64,000 bases of DNA, from NCBI RefSeq assembly GCF_051388935.1, contig NZ_JBPKBI010000010.1, positions 202,733-266,732 on the forward strand, read 5' to 3'. Shown in pieces: positions 16,538-24,137 of this stretch. The position numbers and the translations under genes are program-made. This stretch comes from Yinghuangia sp035454725. GTDB taxonomy: Bacteria > Actinomycetota > Actinomycetes > Streptomycetales > Streptomycetaceae. A model generated the notes under the pieces. The model searched no databases. It was not told the DNA's origin and was given only the letters and a program-made list of their open reading frames with translations. The stretch's first letter is position 1. Each line of letters starts with the position of its first letter.

Positions 16538-16558
16538 TAGAATAGTGGGTACTTACTC
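16538..16558 (+). promoter_or_regulatory. -10 box overlapped by regulon palindrome 3, before TetR gene 16588
   Basis: A TAGAAT hexamer (16538-16543) runs directly into TAGTGGGTACTTACTC (16543-16558), thirty bases before the TetR start codon. A palindrome covering the transcription start is the usual setting for autorepression by a TetR protein. Confidence 0.7.
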
Positions 16559-16587
16559 ATCTGAGCCGTGGCGGCTGTGGAGGACCA

Positions 16588-17307
16588 GTGGCTGAGCGTG
16601 TGAATCGATCGTCCAAGCTGGTCGGTGCCCCCGGGCGCCGGCGGCTCAGCGCGGAGGCTCGCAAGAGCTCCATCCTGAAGGCCGCGCGACTGGAGTTCGC
16701 CGACACCGGTGACATGAGCGGCACGACCGTCAAGGCGATCGCCGAGCGCGCCGGGATCAGCGAGGCGGTGATCTACCGCCACTTCGAGAGCAAGGAACAG
16801 CTTTTCTACGAGGCTGTCGTCGAGCCGCTGCGGATCGCGGTGGACGAGCTGGTCGCCGCGGCCGAGGTCGTCGACCTGGACGAACCCTTGTCCCCGCAGC
16901 GCCAGTTGCAGACGATGAACAGTCTGTATCGGCACCTGGTCTCCACCTTGGAGGAGGTGCTGCCGCTGCTGGGGCTCGTGCTGTTCGGGGATCCCGAGGT
17001 GGCGCGGAAGTTCTACCGCAGCCACTTCGCGGTCGCCATGGACCGCCTGGCCGAGGCGTGGCGCAAGGTCGAGGACCGCTACGGCTACGAGATGGAGTCG
17101 CCGGAGATCTCGGCGCGTGTGGTCATGGGCACCGCGCTGATTCTCGCTCTGGAGAGCCGCCACAGCACGAAGTTCAGCCGGAACCGTACGCTGTCCGCGG
17201 TCGCCGAGGGGACCGTCAAGGGCTTCTTCCCGGCCATCGAGCCGGCGCAGCGGCGTGCCGCCCGCGGGACCAAGAGGCCCTCCGCTGTGCCTTTTTCCGA
17301 GGCGTAG
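16588..17307 (+). CDS. TetR-family regulator, candidate master repressor of the catabolic regulon
   Basis: A 239-residue TetR protein. The DNA-binding domain covers about 20-75, with the recognition helix region KAIAERAGISEAVIYRHFES; the long C-terminal domain would bind the inducer. GTG at 16588 has GGAGG six bases upstream. Palindromes of the shared type overlap its promoter (16543-16558) and follow its stop codon by two bases (17310-17325), and another precedes the divergent deacylase. It is the only regulator embedded among the repeated sites, so it is the best candidate to bind them. That is inference from position. Confidence 0.9.
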   Translation: MAERVNRSSKLVGAPGRRRLSAEARKSSILKAARLEFADTGDMSGTTVKAIAERAGISEAVIYRHFESKEQLFYEAVVEPLRIAVDELVAAAEVVDLDEPLSPQRQLQTMNSLYRHLVSTLEEVLPLLGLVLFGDPEVARKFYRSHFAVAMDRLAEAWRKVEDRYGYEMESPEISARVVMGTALILALESRHSTKFSRNRTLSAVAEGTVKGFFPAIEPAQRRAARGTKRPSAVPFSEA

Positions 17308-17309
17308 AT

Positions 17310-17325
17310 AAGTCAGTACTTACTA
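17310..17325. promoter_or_regulatory. regulon palindrome 4, after the TetR gene
   Basis: AAGTCAGTACTTACTA begins three bases after the TetR stop codon. With the site at 17429 it forms an operator-bearing leader that ends where the TnpB element begins. Its natural target was probably the aldehyde dehydrogenase gene now at 19058. Confidence 0.65.
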
Positions 17326-17428
17326 TAGTAGCTTCATGGCACCGGTCGCCGTGGGGCGGGTCGGGGTGCGCCTGTCCGGGCGGTGGACGGTCTGGTGTCC
17401 CGGCGGCGCGACGCGTAGGCTCAGTGAC

Positions 17429-17444
17429 AAGCGAATACTCACTT
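17429..17444. promoter_or_regulatory. regulon palindrome 5, before the TnpB element
   Basis: AAGCGAATACTCACTT matches the shared pattern with two or three changes. It lies 55 bp before the element's end. A GGGAGG at 17489-17494 just downstream looks like a Shine-Dalgarno that no longer has a start codon. Confidence 0.6.
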
Positions 17445-17500
17445 ATCTGTGAGGCTCTGCTGGTGAGCACCTGACCACCTCGCGACGCGGGAGGCTCTTT

Positions 17501-17534
17501 GACATCCTCCCCTCCCTGAAGGGAGGGGATTCCT
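17501..17534 (-). repeat. right end of TnpB element (omega-RNA 3' region)
   Basis: Read in the tnpB direction: GGAATC, an 8-bp hairpin (17509-17528, TTCA loop), then GAGGATGTCAAA. The same frame (GGAATC, hairpin, GAGGATGTCAAA) follows the other tnpB at 59385-59419 with a different stem sequence. In characterised TnpB elements this end forms the scaffold end of the guide RNA, so the guide would be read from the flank immediately beyond about 17500. Confidence 0.7.
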
Positions 17535-17537
17535 GGC

Positions 17538-18764
17538 TCAGGCTGCCTCGGGGAGCGGCGCTCCCGGAGGTCTTCCGACATCAACACCAGCCGGGTTGAG
17601 ACCAGCCCGGACCAGCATCACGCGCGCGGAGTTCTTGTCCCTCGGGGACACCGCCCCGCACGCGGCGCAGGTGTAGGTACGTTCGGAAAGGGGGAGTGCG
17701 TGCTTGGTTCTCGCTCCGCACTGCGCGCAGTCCATGGTGGTGTGCACGGGGTTGACGAGGCGGATGTCCCGCCCGTGTTTGCGGCCCATCTCGACCAGCG
17801 CCGCCTTCGTGGCGCTGATCGCCGCGTCAGCGGCCTTGCGTGCCATCGTCGTCTTCGCAAGGAACTTCGGGCGGAAGTCCTCGACGGCGACCGCGTCGTG
17901 ATCACGGACCACGCGCTTGGCCCACTTCCGGGCGGTGTCCTGACGCTGCCGCGCGACCTTCTTGTGCACCTTCGCGGTCTGCCGCCGCGCTTCGCGGTAG
18001 CCCTTGGAGGCGGCTTGCCCGCGCGCGGGCTTGCGGCGGGCCATCATCCGCTGATACCGCGCGAGGCGCTGCGCGGCGCGCCTGCCGTGCTCGGCGTGGG
18101 GGAGGTCGTGCGCGTCGGAGGTGGTGGCCGCGGTTTCCCTCACACCCCAGTCGACGCCGATCACCGCGCCCGTCTCCGGGAGGGGTTGTGCCTCGGTGGC
18201 GACGACGAACGACGCGTACCAGTGCCCGACACTGTCCCGGTACACACGGACCGACGAAGGCACGGACGGCAGTTCCCGGGACCACACCACCGTCGCGACG
18301 ATCCCGCCCGCGAGGTGCAGCCTGCCGTCTTTGAGGCGGAAGCCCCGGATGGTGTAGTTCAGCGTCGGCAGGGCGCAGCGTTTCCTCTTGGTCCGGGGCA
18401 TGCCCGCGCGCTGCCGCACCGGCAGGCGGCTCGCGATGTCCTTGAGGGCTTTGGTGCGGGCTTTCGCGAAGTCCCGGATGGTCTGCTGCTGGGGGACGCT
18501 CGCGCCGTCGCGGAGCCACAGTGTGATCGCGCGGGCGTCGGTGAGCATCTTGTCGAGCTGCGCCGGGCCGCACGTCAGCTTCTCCCCGTTGGGGTTGGCG
18601 CGGTTGAGGTCGTGGGCCTGCCGGGATTTGGCGACGCATTCGTTCCACACCCACCGGCACCGGTCCCACTCCGCGAGCAGCTTCGCGCGGGCGGTCGACG
18701 ACACACGCAGCCGGTAGGTGTACCGGGCGCGGGCGGCACCATCAGCCGCCCTTCGTGTCGTCAT
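17538..18764 (-). CDS. tnpB: TnpB RNA-guided endonuclease
   Basis: A 408-residue TnpB. All three RuvC acidic residues are present: Asp205 in IGVDWG, Glu295 in AVAVEDF and Asp376 in SPRDKNSA. A zinc ribbon has Cys346/349 and Cys366/369. It starts with a basic N-terminal domain and has the usual length, so it should be active. Known TnpB proteins use an RNA from the element's right end to cut DNA matching the flank, which helps retain the element. It diverges from the RHH gene with about 50 bp between starts. It shares only family-level similarity with the second TnpB at 58161, so the two elements arrived separately. Confidence 0.93.
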   Translation of the reverse strand: MTTRRAADGAARARYTYRLRVSSTARAKLLAEWDRCRWVWNECVAKSRQAHDLNRANPNGEKLTCGPAQLDKMLTDARAITLWLRDGASVPQQQTIRDFAKARTKALKDIASRLPVRQRAGMPRTKRKRCALPTLNYTIRGFRLKDGRLHLAGGIVATVVWSRELPSVPSSVRVYRDSVGHWYASFVVATEAQPLPETGAVIGVDWGVRETAATTSDAHDLPHAEHGRRAAQRLARYQRMMARRKPARGQAASKGYREARRQTAKVHKKVARQRQDTARKWAKRVVRDHDAVAVEDFRPKFLAKTTMARKAADAAISATKAALVEMGRKHGRDIRLVNPVHTTMDCAQCGARTKHALPLSERTYTCAACGAVSPRDKNSARVMLVRAGLNPAGVDVGRPPGAPLPEAA

Positions 18765-18814
18765 GGTGTCATCCTACCAGCCCCAAGATGTCGCCATGGC
18801 CCTACTCTGGGGTC

Positions 18815-18973
18815 ATGGAAGAGACGACACGTATCACGCTCCGCCTGCCCACCGACCTCCATGAGTGGCTGGCCGCGCAGGCGAAGTCCGCCCGCAGGTC
18901 CCTCAATTCGGAGATCGTCCACCGCTTGGAGACCGAACGCGACGCCGCCGAAACAGACGCCGAATCGCCTTGA
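18815..18973 (+). CDS. small Arc-like ribbon-helix-helix DNA-binding protein within the TnpB element
   Basis: A 52-residue protein. TTRITLRLPTDLHEWLAAQA gives the RHH beta-strand and first helix, then KSARRSLNSEIVHRLETE the second helix, with the typical RRSLNSEI motif of Arc/MetJ-type proteins. It is divergent from tnpB and its stop codon falls inside the first hairpin of the element's left end, so it belongs to the element. CCCCA and TGGGG boxes in the 50-bp divergent region could be its operator. It probably represses itself and tnpB or the guide RNA (inference). Confidence 0.8.
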   Translation: MEETTRITLRLPTDLHEWLAAQAKSARRSLNSEIVHRLETERDAAETDAESP

Positions 18974-19055
18974 CGGCGATTCAGCTGCCCCTGCCCTGCT
19001 TCGCAGGGGTCCGATCCCTCCCCGGCCTGAAGGCCGGGGCATCCACGGAGGAAAA
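18957..19055 (-). repeat. left end of TnpB element, three conserved hairpins and outward Shine-Dalgarno
   Basis: In plus orientation: hairpin 1 (GCCGAATCGCC with GGCGATTC), a small CCCTGC-TTC-GCAGGG hairpin, hairpin 3 with an 8-bp CCCCGGCC/GGCCGGGG stem, then ATCCACGGAGGA. The same three-hairpin order occurs at 33598-33697 and, reversed, at 57619-57726, with compensating stem changes. The GGAGGA serves as the Shine-Dalgarno of the aldehyde dehydrogenase gene that starts at 19058. Confidence 0.7.
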
Positions 19056-19057
19056 CG

Positions 19058-20527
19058 GTGAAAGACCGGCTGATGGATCGGCGCGCATTCCTGATCGGGG
19101 GCACCTGGACCCAACCGGTCGACGGAGCCGTGGTGGACGTCGTCTCGCCGTCCACCGAAGAGCCCGTCGGACAGGTGCCCCTCGCCGGGGAGCGGGACAT
19201 CGACCGCGCCGTCGCGGCCGCGCGCCAGGCCTTCGACGAGGGCCCCTGGCCCCGTATGCCACCCGCCGATCGTGCCGAAGTCCTGGCGCGGGCAGCAGAG
19301 TTGTTGGACAAGCGCGCGGACGAGATCGCCCGGGTGACAGCGGACGAGATGGGCTGTGCGATCAGCCAGGCCCGCAAGGCCCAGACCGGTCTGGTCGCTT
19401 CGGTCTTCGAGTACTACGCCGAACTGACCCGCACGTTCGCGTTCGAGTGGACCGCCCGGACCGGCGACCGGGCCGGGCTGGTGAGCGAGGAACCCGTCGG
19501 CGTGGTCGGTGCGATCGTCGCGTGGAACGCACCCGTGACGCTGGCCGCCTGGAAGGTCGCCCCGGCGCTGGCGGCCGGGTGCACGGTGGTGGTCAAGCCC
19601 GCGCCCGAGGCGCCGCTGAGCAACTACATCCTCGCCGAGGCCCTGTCGGACGCGGGCGTTCCGGCGGGCGTGGTCAACGTGGTACCCGGCGGTCGGGAAG
19701 CGGGCGAGCACCTGGTGAGGCACCCGGGCGTCGACAAGATCGCATTCACCGGCTCGACCGCCGTCGGGAAGCGCATCATGAGCCTGTGCGGCGACCAGGT
19801 GAAACGGGTCTCCCTCGAACTGGGCGGCAAGTCCGCCGCGGTGATCCTCGACGACGCGGATCTGGACACGGTCGTACCAGCCGTCGTACGCGCGGGCATG
19901 CACCTGTCCGGGCAGGTGTGCGGAGCCCACAGCCGCGTCCTGGTTCCGCGGGCGCGGTACGAGGAGGCGCTGGCGATCGCGGGCGCCACTGCGGCCGCCG
20001 TGCCGGTGGGCGACCCACACGATCCGGCCACGGTCGTCGGGCCGTTGGTCGCGGAGCGGCAGCGCGAGCGGGTGGAGGGGTACATCGCCTCGGCGGTGGC
20101 GCAGGGGGCCCGTGTGGTGGCGGGCGGGGGACGCCCGCCGCACCTGCCCAAGGGCTGGTACGTCGCTCCCACGATTCTCGGCGACGTGCACAACGGCATG
20201 AAGGTGGCACGCGAGGAGATCTTCGGGCCGGTCCTGTGCTTCATCCCGTACGACGACTTGGACGACGCCGTACGCATCGCGAACGACTCGCCGTTCGGGC
20301 TGTCCGGTGGGGTCTGGAGCGCCGATCCGGCGCGGGCGCTGGCTGTCGCCCGCCGGGTCCGCACCGGGAGCGTGGTGGTCAACGGATCCAGCCCGCCGTT
20401 CCCGCACGTGCCGTTCGGCGGTTTCAAGCAGTCCGGCCTCGGACGCGAGCTCGGGCCGGACGGGCTGCGGAACTTCCTGGAGCCCCGCGTGATCGGCGTC
20501 CCGGCGACTCTGCTGCCCGCGGACTGA
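19058..20527 (+). CDS. NAD(P)-dependent aldehyde dehydrogenase
   Basis: A 489-residue aldehyde dehydrogenase that oxidises an aldehyde to a carboxylate. The cofactor loop FTGSTAVGKRI, general base Glu254 in LELGGKSA and nucleophile Cys288 in HLSGQVCGA are all present. The GTG at 19058 follows a Shine-Dalgarno that belongs to the end of the TnpB element; an internal ATG at 19073 is an alternative. Its original leader, with operators, is probably the sequence now stranded at 17310-17499. It is followed by an EthD-like gene and a second aldehyde dehydrogenase. Confidence 0.93.
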   Translation: MKDRLMDRRAFLIGGTWTQPVDGAVVDVVSPSTEEPVGQVPLAGERDIDRAVAAARQAFDEGPWPRMPPADRAEVLARAAELLDKRADEIARVTADEMGCAISQARKAQTGLVASVFEYYAELTRTFAFEWTARTGDRAGLVSEEPVGVVGAIVAWNAPVTLAAWKVAPALAAGCTVVVKPAPEAPLSNYILAEALSDAGVPAGVVNVVPGGREAGEHLVRHPGVDKIAFTGSTAVGKRIMSLCGDQVKRVSLELGGKSAAVILDDADLDTVVPAVVRAGMHLSGQVCGAHSRVLVPRARYEEALAIAGATAAAVPVGDPHDPATVVGPLVAERQRERVEGYIASAVAQGARVVAGGGRPPHLPKGWYVAPTILGDVHNGMKVAREEIFGPVLCFIPYDDLDDAVRIANDSPFGLSGGVWSADPARALAVARRVRTGSVVVNGSSPPFPHVPFGGFKQSGLGRELGPDGLRNFLEPRVIGVPATLLPAD

Positions 20528-20696
20528 CCACCGCGAGTCCGCAACCCGGAGCGCACAGACCCCGCGAGCACAGGCGCACGCATGCACATGCGCGCGAGCA
20601 CAGCCCCCGCGCGTGCAGGACCCGCCCGGCTCCGCGAGCACAGGCGGCGAGCGCAGCCCCCCGTGAACACAGGACCCGCGAACCAGGGAGGTCGTC
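20528..20696 (+). repeat. intergenic low-complexity GCGAGCACAGG-like repeats
   Basis: Variants of GCGAGCACAG (also GAGCGCAG, GAACACAGG) recur about every 20-40 bases between the aldehyde dehydrogenase and EthD-like genes. Copies are short and irregular, so this is not a CRISPR array. I see no gene; the last bases hold the GGGAGG for the next start. Confidence 0.45.
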
Positions 20697-21044
20697 ATGG
20701 CACGAGGCATCATGATCGTCGAATCCGGTCCGGTGAGTCCCGAACGCGAGGACGAATACAACGCCTGGTACACCGAGACGCACATCCCCGAACTGTGTGC
20801 GATTCCCGGGTTCGTCGGGGCCCGCCGCTACAAGCTGCGGCGCCGCGGGGGAGTGGACGCCGAGTCCGAACTGCCCGTCTATCTCGCCGTCTACGAACTC
20901 GAAGCGGACGACCTTGCCGAGCCGCAGGCCGAACTCGCCCGGCGCCGGGCCGACGGCCGGGCCGGCAAGGTCAGCGACGCGCTGCGGACGGACCCGCCGC
21001 CGGTCGTCTCCCTCTATGAGCTCGTCGGCGGACCGGACGAGTGA
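20697..21044 (+). CDS. EthD-like dimeric alpha-beta barrel protein
   Basis: A 115-residue protein of the ferredoxin-like (dimeric alpha-beta barrel) fold. IMIVESGPVSPEREDEYNAW, then HIPELCAIPGFVGARRY and VYLAVYELEADDL, follow the beta-alpha-beta order of EthD/DUF4286-like proteins. EthD of Rhodococcus is required with a P450 system for ether degradation, although its reaction is unclear. A good Shine-Dalgarno (GGGAGG) precedes the ATG. It sits between two aldehyde dehydrogenases, probably in one transcript with the P450 farther down. A scrap of a paralogue is at 3329-3421. Confidence 0.8.
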   Translation: MARGIMIVESGPVSPEREDEYNAWYTETHIPELCAIPGFVGARRYKLRRRGGVDAESELPVYLAVYELEADDLAEPQAELARRRADGRAGKVSDALRTDPPPVVSLYELVGGPDE

Positions 21045-21152
21045 CCCCCTGAGACGTCGTCCCCACCGGCCCTGACCCGGCCGGAGGGGCCGCCTCGCAT
21101 GCCCGCATCCCCCGCCGACCAAGCCTGACGTGCGCTTCGCCGAGGAGTACCG

Positions 21153-22658
21153 ATGTCGACACCCGAACCCGCCGTCACCCCCGCGTCGCCGTTCCTGAAG
21201 GCCGGGCGCAAGCAACTGCTGATCGACGGCACGTGGGTGGACGCCGTCTCCGGCCGGACGTTCCCCAGCATCAATCCCTCGACCGGCCGACCGATCGCCG
21301 AGATAGCCGAAGGCGGAGCCGAGGACGTCGACCGGGCGGTGACGGCGGCGCGTACGGCGTTCGACACAGGCCCGTGGCGGCACATGAGGCCACGTGACCG
21401 GCAGGAGCTGTTGTGGGCGCTCGCGGACGCGGTGCAGGCGAATTTCGAGGAGCTGCGCCTGCTCGAAGTCCTCGACATGGGCTCGCCGATCGGCCGCGGG
21501 CGGGCCGGCGCCGCGCCGGCGTGGGAGGCCGACGTCCTGCGCTACTTCGCCGGGTGGGCGACGAAGATCCACGGTGAGACGCTGCCGAACTCCATTCCGG
21601 GGCCGGTGCTCAGCTACACCGTCAAGGAACCGGTGGGGGTGGTCGCGGCGATCGTGCCGTGGAACCGGCCGATCAGCAACGCGGTGTGGAAGCTCGGGCC
21701 CGCGCTTGCGACCGGCTGCACCGTGGTGCTCAAGCCGGCCGAGGAGGCGAGCCTGGTCGCGCTGCGGCTCGGCGAACTGCTCACCGAGGCGGGGCTTCCC
21801 GAGGGTGTCGTCAACGTCGTGACGGGCCACGGCGAGACGGCCGGCGCGGCGCTCACCGAGCATCCCGGCGTGGACAAAGTGGCCTTCACCGGTTCGACGG
21901 CGACCGGTCAGCAGATCGTCCGCGCGGCGGCGGGCACGATGAAGCGGGTCACGCTGGAGCTGGGCGGCAAGTCGCCGGACATCGTCTTCGCCGACGCCGA
22001 CCTGGCGCGTGCGATCCCGGGCGCGGCCATGGGGGTTTTCGCGAACTCCGGCCAGACCTGCTCCGCCGGGACGCGCATCTACGTGGAACGGTCGATTCAC
22101 GACGAATTCGTCGCGGGCGTCTCGGCATTCGCGGACAGGCTGAAGGTCGGCAACAGCCTCGACCCCGAGACGAAGATCGGTCCGGTCGTGTCGGCCGCGC
22201 AACTCGACCGCGTGGTCGGCTACTTCGACATCGGGCGGGAGGAAGGCGCACGAACCGCCGCTGGTGGCACGCGCGTTGACGCGGGCGAGCTGGCGGGCGG
22301 CTACTTCGTCGCCCCGACGGTCCTCGCCGATGTGCGAGACGACATGAGGGTGGCCCGCGAGGAGATCTTCGGGCCGGTGGCCTGCGTCATGCCGTTCGAC
22401 ACCGTGGACGAGGTCGTCAGGCGGGCGAACGACTCGGAGTACGGCCTCGGCGGCGGCGTGTGGACCCGCGACGTCGGCAAGGCCCACCGCGTGGCCCGCG
22501 AACTGCGGACCGGAACGGTGTGGGTGAACACGTACAACCTGTTCGATCCGGCGGTGCCGTTCGGCGGCCACCGGATGAGCGGCTGGGGGCGGGAGATGGG
22601 CCGGGACGCGCTGGATGCGTACCTCGACGTCAAGGCCGTCTGGATCGACACCCGCTGA
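21153..22658 (+). CDS. aldehyde dehydrogenase family protein
   Basis: A 501-residue aldehyde dehydrogenase, distinct from that at 19058. The catalytic residues are Glu269 in LELGGKSPD and Cys303 in NSGQTCSAGTR, with the cofactor loop FTGSTATGQQI. C-terminal VPFGGHRMSGWGREMG is the usual oligomerisation and substrate region of betaine/phenylacetaldehyde-type enzymes. The ATG follows GAGGAG. Two aldehyde dehydrogenases in one unit suggest two successive aldehydes, or chain-length variants, in the pathway. Confidence 0.93.
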   Translation: MSTPEPAVTPASPFLKAGRKQLLIDGTWVDAVSGRTFPSINPSTGRPIAEIAEGGAEDVDRAVTAARTAFDTGPWRHMRPRDRQELLWALADAVQANFEELRLLEVLDMGSPIGRGRAGAAPAWEADVLRYFAGWATKIHGETLPNSIPGPVLSYTVKEPVGVVAAIVPWNRPISNAVWKLGPALATGCTVVLKPAEEASLVALRLGELLTEAGLPEGVVNVVTGHGETAGAALTEHPGVDKVAFTGSTATGQQIVRAAAGTMKRVTLELGGKSPDIVFADADLARAIPGAAMGVFANSGQTCSAGTRIYVERSIHDEFVAGVSAFADRLKVGNSLDPETKIGPVVSAAQLDRVVGYFDIGREEGARTAAGGTRVDAGELAGGYFVAPTVLADVRDDMRVAREEIFGPVACVMPFDTVDEVVRRANDSEYGLGGGVWTRDVGKAHRVARELRTGTVWVNTYNLFDPAVPFGGHRMSGWGREMGRDALDAYLDVKAVWIDTR

Positions 22659-22711
22659 GGCCGCGCTGTGTGCACCCGGCGGGGCGGCGAAGTCCCGCAC
22701 CGGACACTAGA

Positions 22712-22727
22712 AAGTAAGTACTTACAA
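22712..22727. promoter_or_regulatory. regulon palindrome 6, before the P450 gene
   Basis: AAGTAAGTACTTACAA, about 50 bp before the P450 start. The preceding CACTAGAAAGTA also occurs, on the other strand, at palindrome 8, where it would drive the SDR gene, so a shared promoter layout is likely. Confidence 0.75.
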
Positions 22728-22779
22728 CACTACACTCCCGAGTGTGGCACCGAGGCCGTCCGACCGTTGAGGGGTAGTG

Positions 22780-24015
22780 ATGGGTACCGCGTCACCGGCA
22801 TACAGTCCGCTCAGCGACGAGTGGTGTATGCACCGTTTCAACCATCTTTCGCCGGAACTTGCCGCGGACCTGCCCGACACGCTGGCCCGGATGCGGTCGA
22901 TGTGCCCGGTGGCCCACAGCGAGGAGTACGGCGGGTTCTGGGTGGTGACCCGGTACGAGGACGTGGTGCGGGTCGCCCAGGACTGGGAGACGTTCAGTTC
23001 CGCCCACGGTCTCAGCGTGCCCAGCGCGCCGACCCACGCGCGGCACTACCCGGTGCAGGTCGACCCGCCGATCCAACGGGTCTACAAGCGCCTGGTCAAC
23101 GCGTTCTTCACACCGGCCGCGCTCGCCCCATGGGAGCAGCCGATACGCGGCCTGGCGGGGCGGCTGATCGACGGGTTCGTCGAAGACGGCAGTTGCGACT
23201 TCATGGACGCCTTCGCCCGGCCCTTCCCGGCGCTGTCGTTCTTCGACCTGGCCCTCCACGCCCCGGCCGAGGAGGTCGAGACGGTCGCCCACCTCGCCTC
23301 GACCTCCTCGATCCCGAACCACCCGGACGCCGCCGCGTCCTGGGCCGGGTTGTCGGCCTGGGTGACGGAGTTCCTGGACCGGCGGCGGAGGGGGCCGGTC
23401 CTCGGCGACATGATCGACGCGGTCCTGAACGCCGAGATCGAGGGCCGGCCGATCACGCAGGAGGAGATCGTCGGCACCGTCCAACTGCTCATCCTCGGCG
23501 GGCTGGAGACCACCGCCGGCTCACTCGGCCTGATGATGCTGCGGTTCTGCGGCCATCCCGAGATTGCCGCGCTCCTGCGCAGCCGCCCCGAGCTGGTCCG
23601 CGACGCCGTCGAGGAACTCCTGCGTCTGGACGGCTCGTTCATCGCGATAGCCCGAACAGCGATGCGCGACACGGAACTTGGCGGCAAGCAGATCAGGAAG
23701 GGCGACAAGGTCGTCATCTACTGGGCCTCGGCCAACCGCGACGAGGCCGAGTTCCCCGACCCCGACACCTTCCGCATCGACCGCTCACCCAACCGCCACC
23801 TGTCCTTCGGCCTGGGCCCCCACCGCTGCGTCGGATCCAACCTGGCGCGCCTGAGCCTTCGGATCGCCTTGGAGGAAGTGCTCGGCCGGCTCGACGACAT
23901 CAAGGTCCCGGAGGCCGCGGCCGTCCGCTTCCACTCCACCCTCACCCGGGCGCCGCTCCATCTGCCCATCACGTTCACACCAGGACCGAAGAGCGGCACA
24001 GACCCGCGGAGTTGA
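22780..24015 (+). CDS. cytochrome P450
   Basis: A 411-residue bacterial class I P450 monooxygenase. The heme loop FGLGPHRCVGSNLAR has the thiolate Cys at residue 350; the I-helix has GGLETT, a canonical oxygen-activation motif; the K-helix is EELLRLDG (ExxR as EELLR). The ATG at 22780 has GAGGGG five bases upstream; a GTG one codon earlier is too close. It needs a ferredoxin; the [3Fe-4S] ferredoxin at 29731 is a likely partner, while no reductase is visible. The gene is followed by a thiolase. Its substrate is probably the pathway's entry compound or an early intermediate. Confidence 0.95.
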   Translation: MGTASPAYSPLSDEWCMHRFNHLSPELAADLPDTLARMRSMCPVAHSEEYGGFWVVTRYEDVVRVAQDWETFSSAHGLSVPSAPTHARHYPVQVDPPIQRVYKRLVNAFFTPAALAPWEQPIRGLAGRLIDGFVEDGSCDFMDAFARPFPALSFFDLALHAPAEEVETVAHLASTSSIPNHPDAAASWAGLSAWVTEFLDRRRRGPVLGDMIDAVLNAEIEGRPITQEEIVGTVQLLILGGLETTAGSLGLMMLRFCGHPEIAALLRSRPELVRDAVEELLRLDGSFIAIARTAMRDTELGGKQIRKGDKVVIYWASANRDEAEFPDPDTFRIDRSPNRHLSFGLGPHRCVGSNLARLSLRIALEEVLGRLDDIKVPEAAAVRFHSTLTRAPLHLPITFTPGPKSGTDPRS

Positions 24016-24137
24016 GGGGAGTTCGTCATAGGCCGGAGCGGCACGACTGCCCCTGCGGACGCCCGCGTCCGGTGGCCTGCCCACCCCACCGCCGCGCGGC
24101 GACGCCGGCGGTCGACCGTGCCAGTTGAGGAGTAGTG

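Larger units (their letters stand above)
17500..19055 (-). mobile_element. IS200/IS605-type TnpB element carrying a ribbon-helix-helix gene and no tnpA
   Basis: About 1.55 kb bounded on the left by a hairpin and GAGGATGTCAAA-type end (tnpB 3' side) and on the right by a three-hairpin end resembling the one beside tnpA at 57619-57726. Inside are tnpB on the minus strand and a 52-residue RHH gene on the plus strand. It lies between operators 4/5 plus an orphan Shine-Dalgarno on one side and an aldehyde dehydrogenase start codon on the other. Exact tips are uncertain by a few bases. Without tnpA it would need transposase in trans. Confidence 0.75.

Noticed and set aside
20528..20696. Possible CRISPR-like repeats
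   Set aside because: Repeat units are about 10 bases, irregular and unevenly spaced; no cas genes are present.
18761..20785. A 674-codon antisense frame over the first aldehyde dehydrogenase
   Set aside because: Shadow frame; the sense strand has all aldehyde dehydrogenase catalytic residues.
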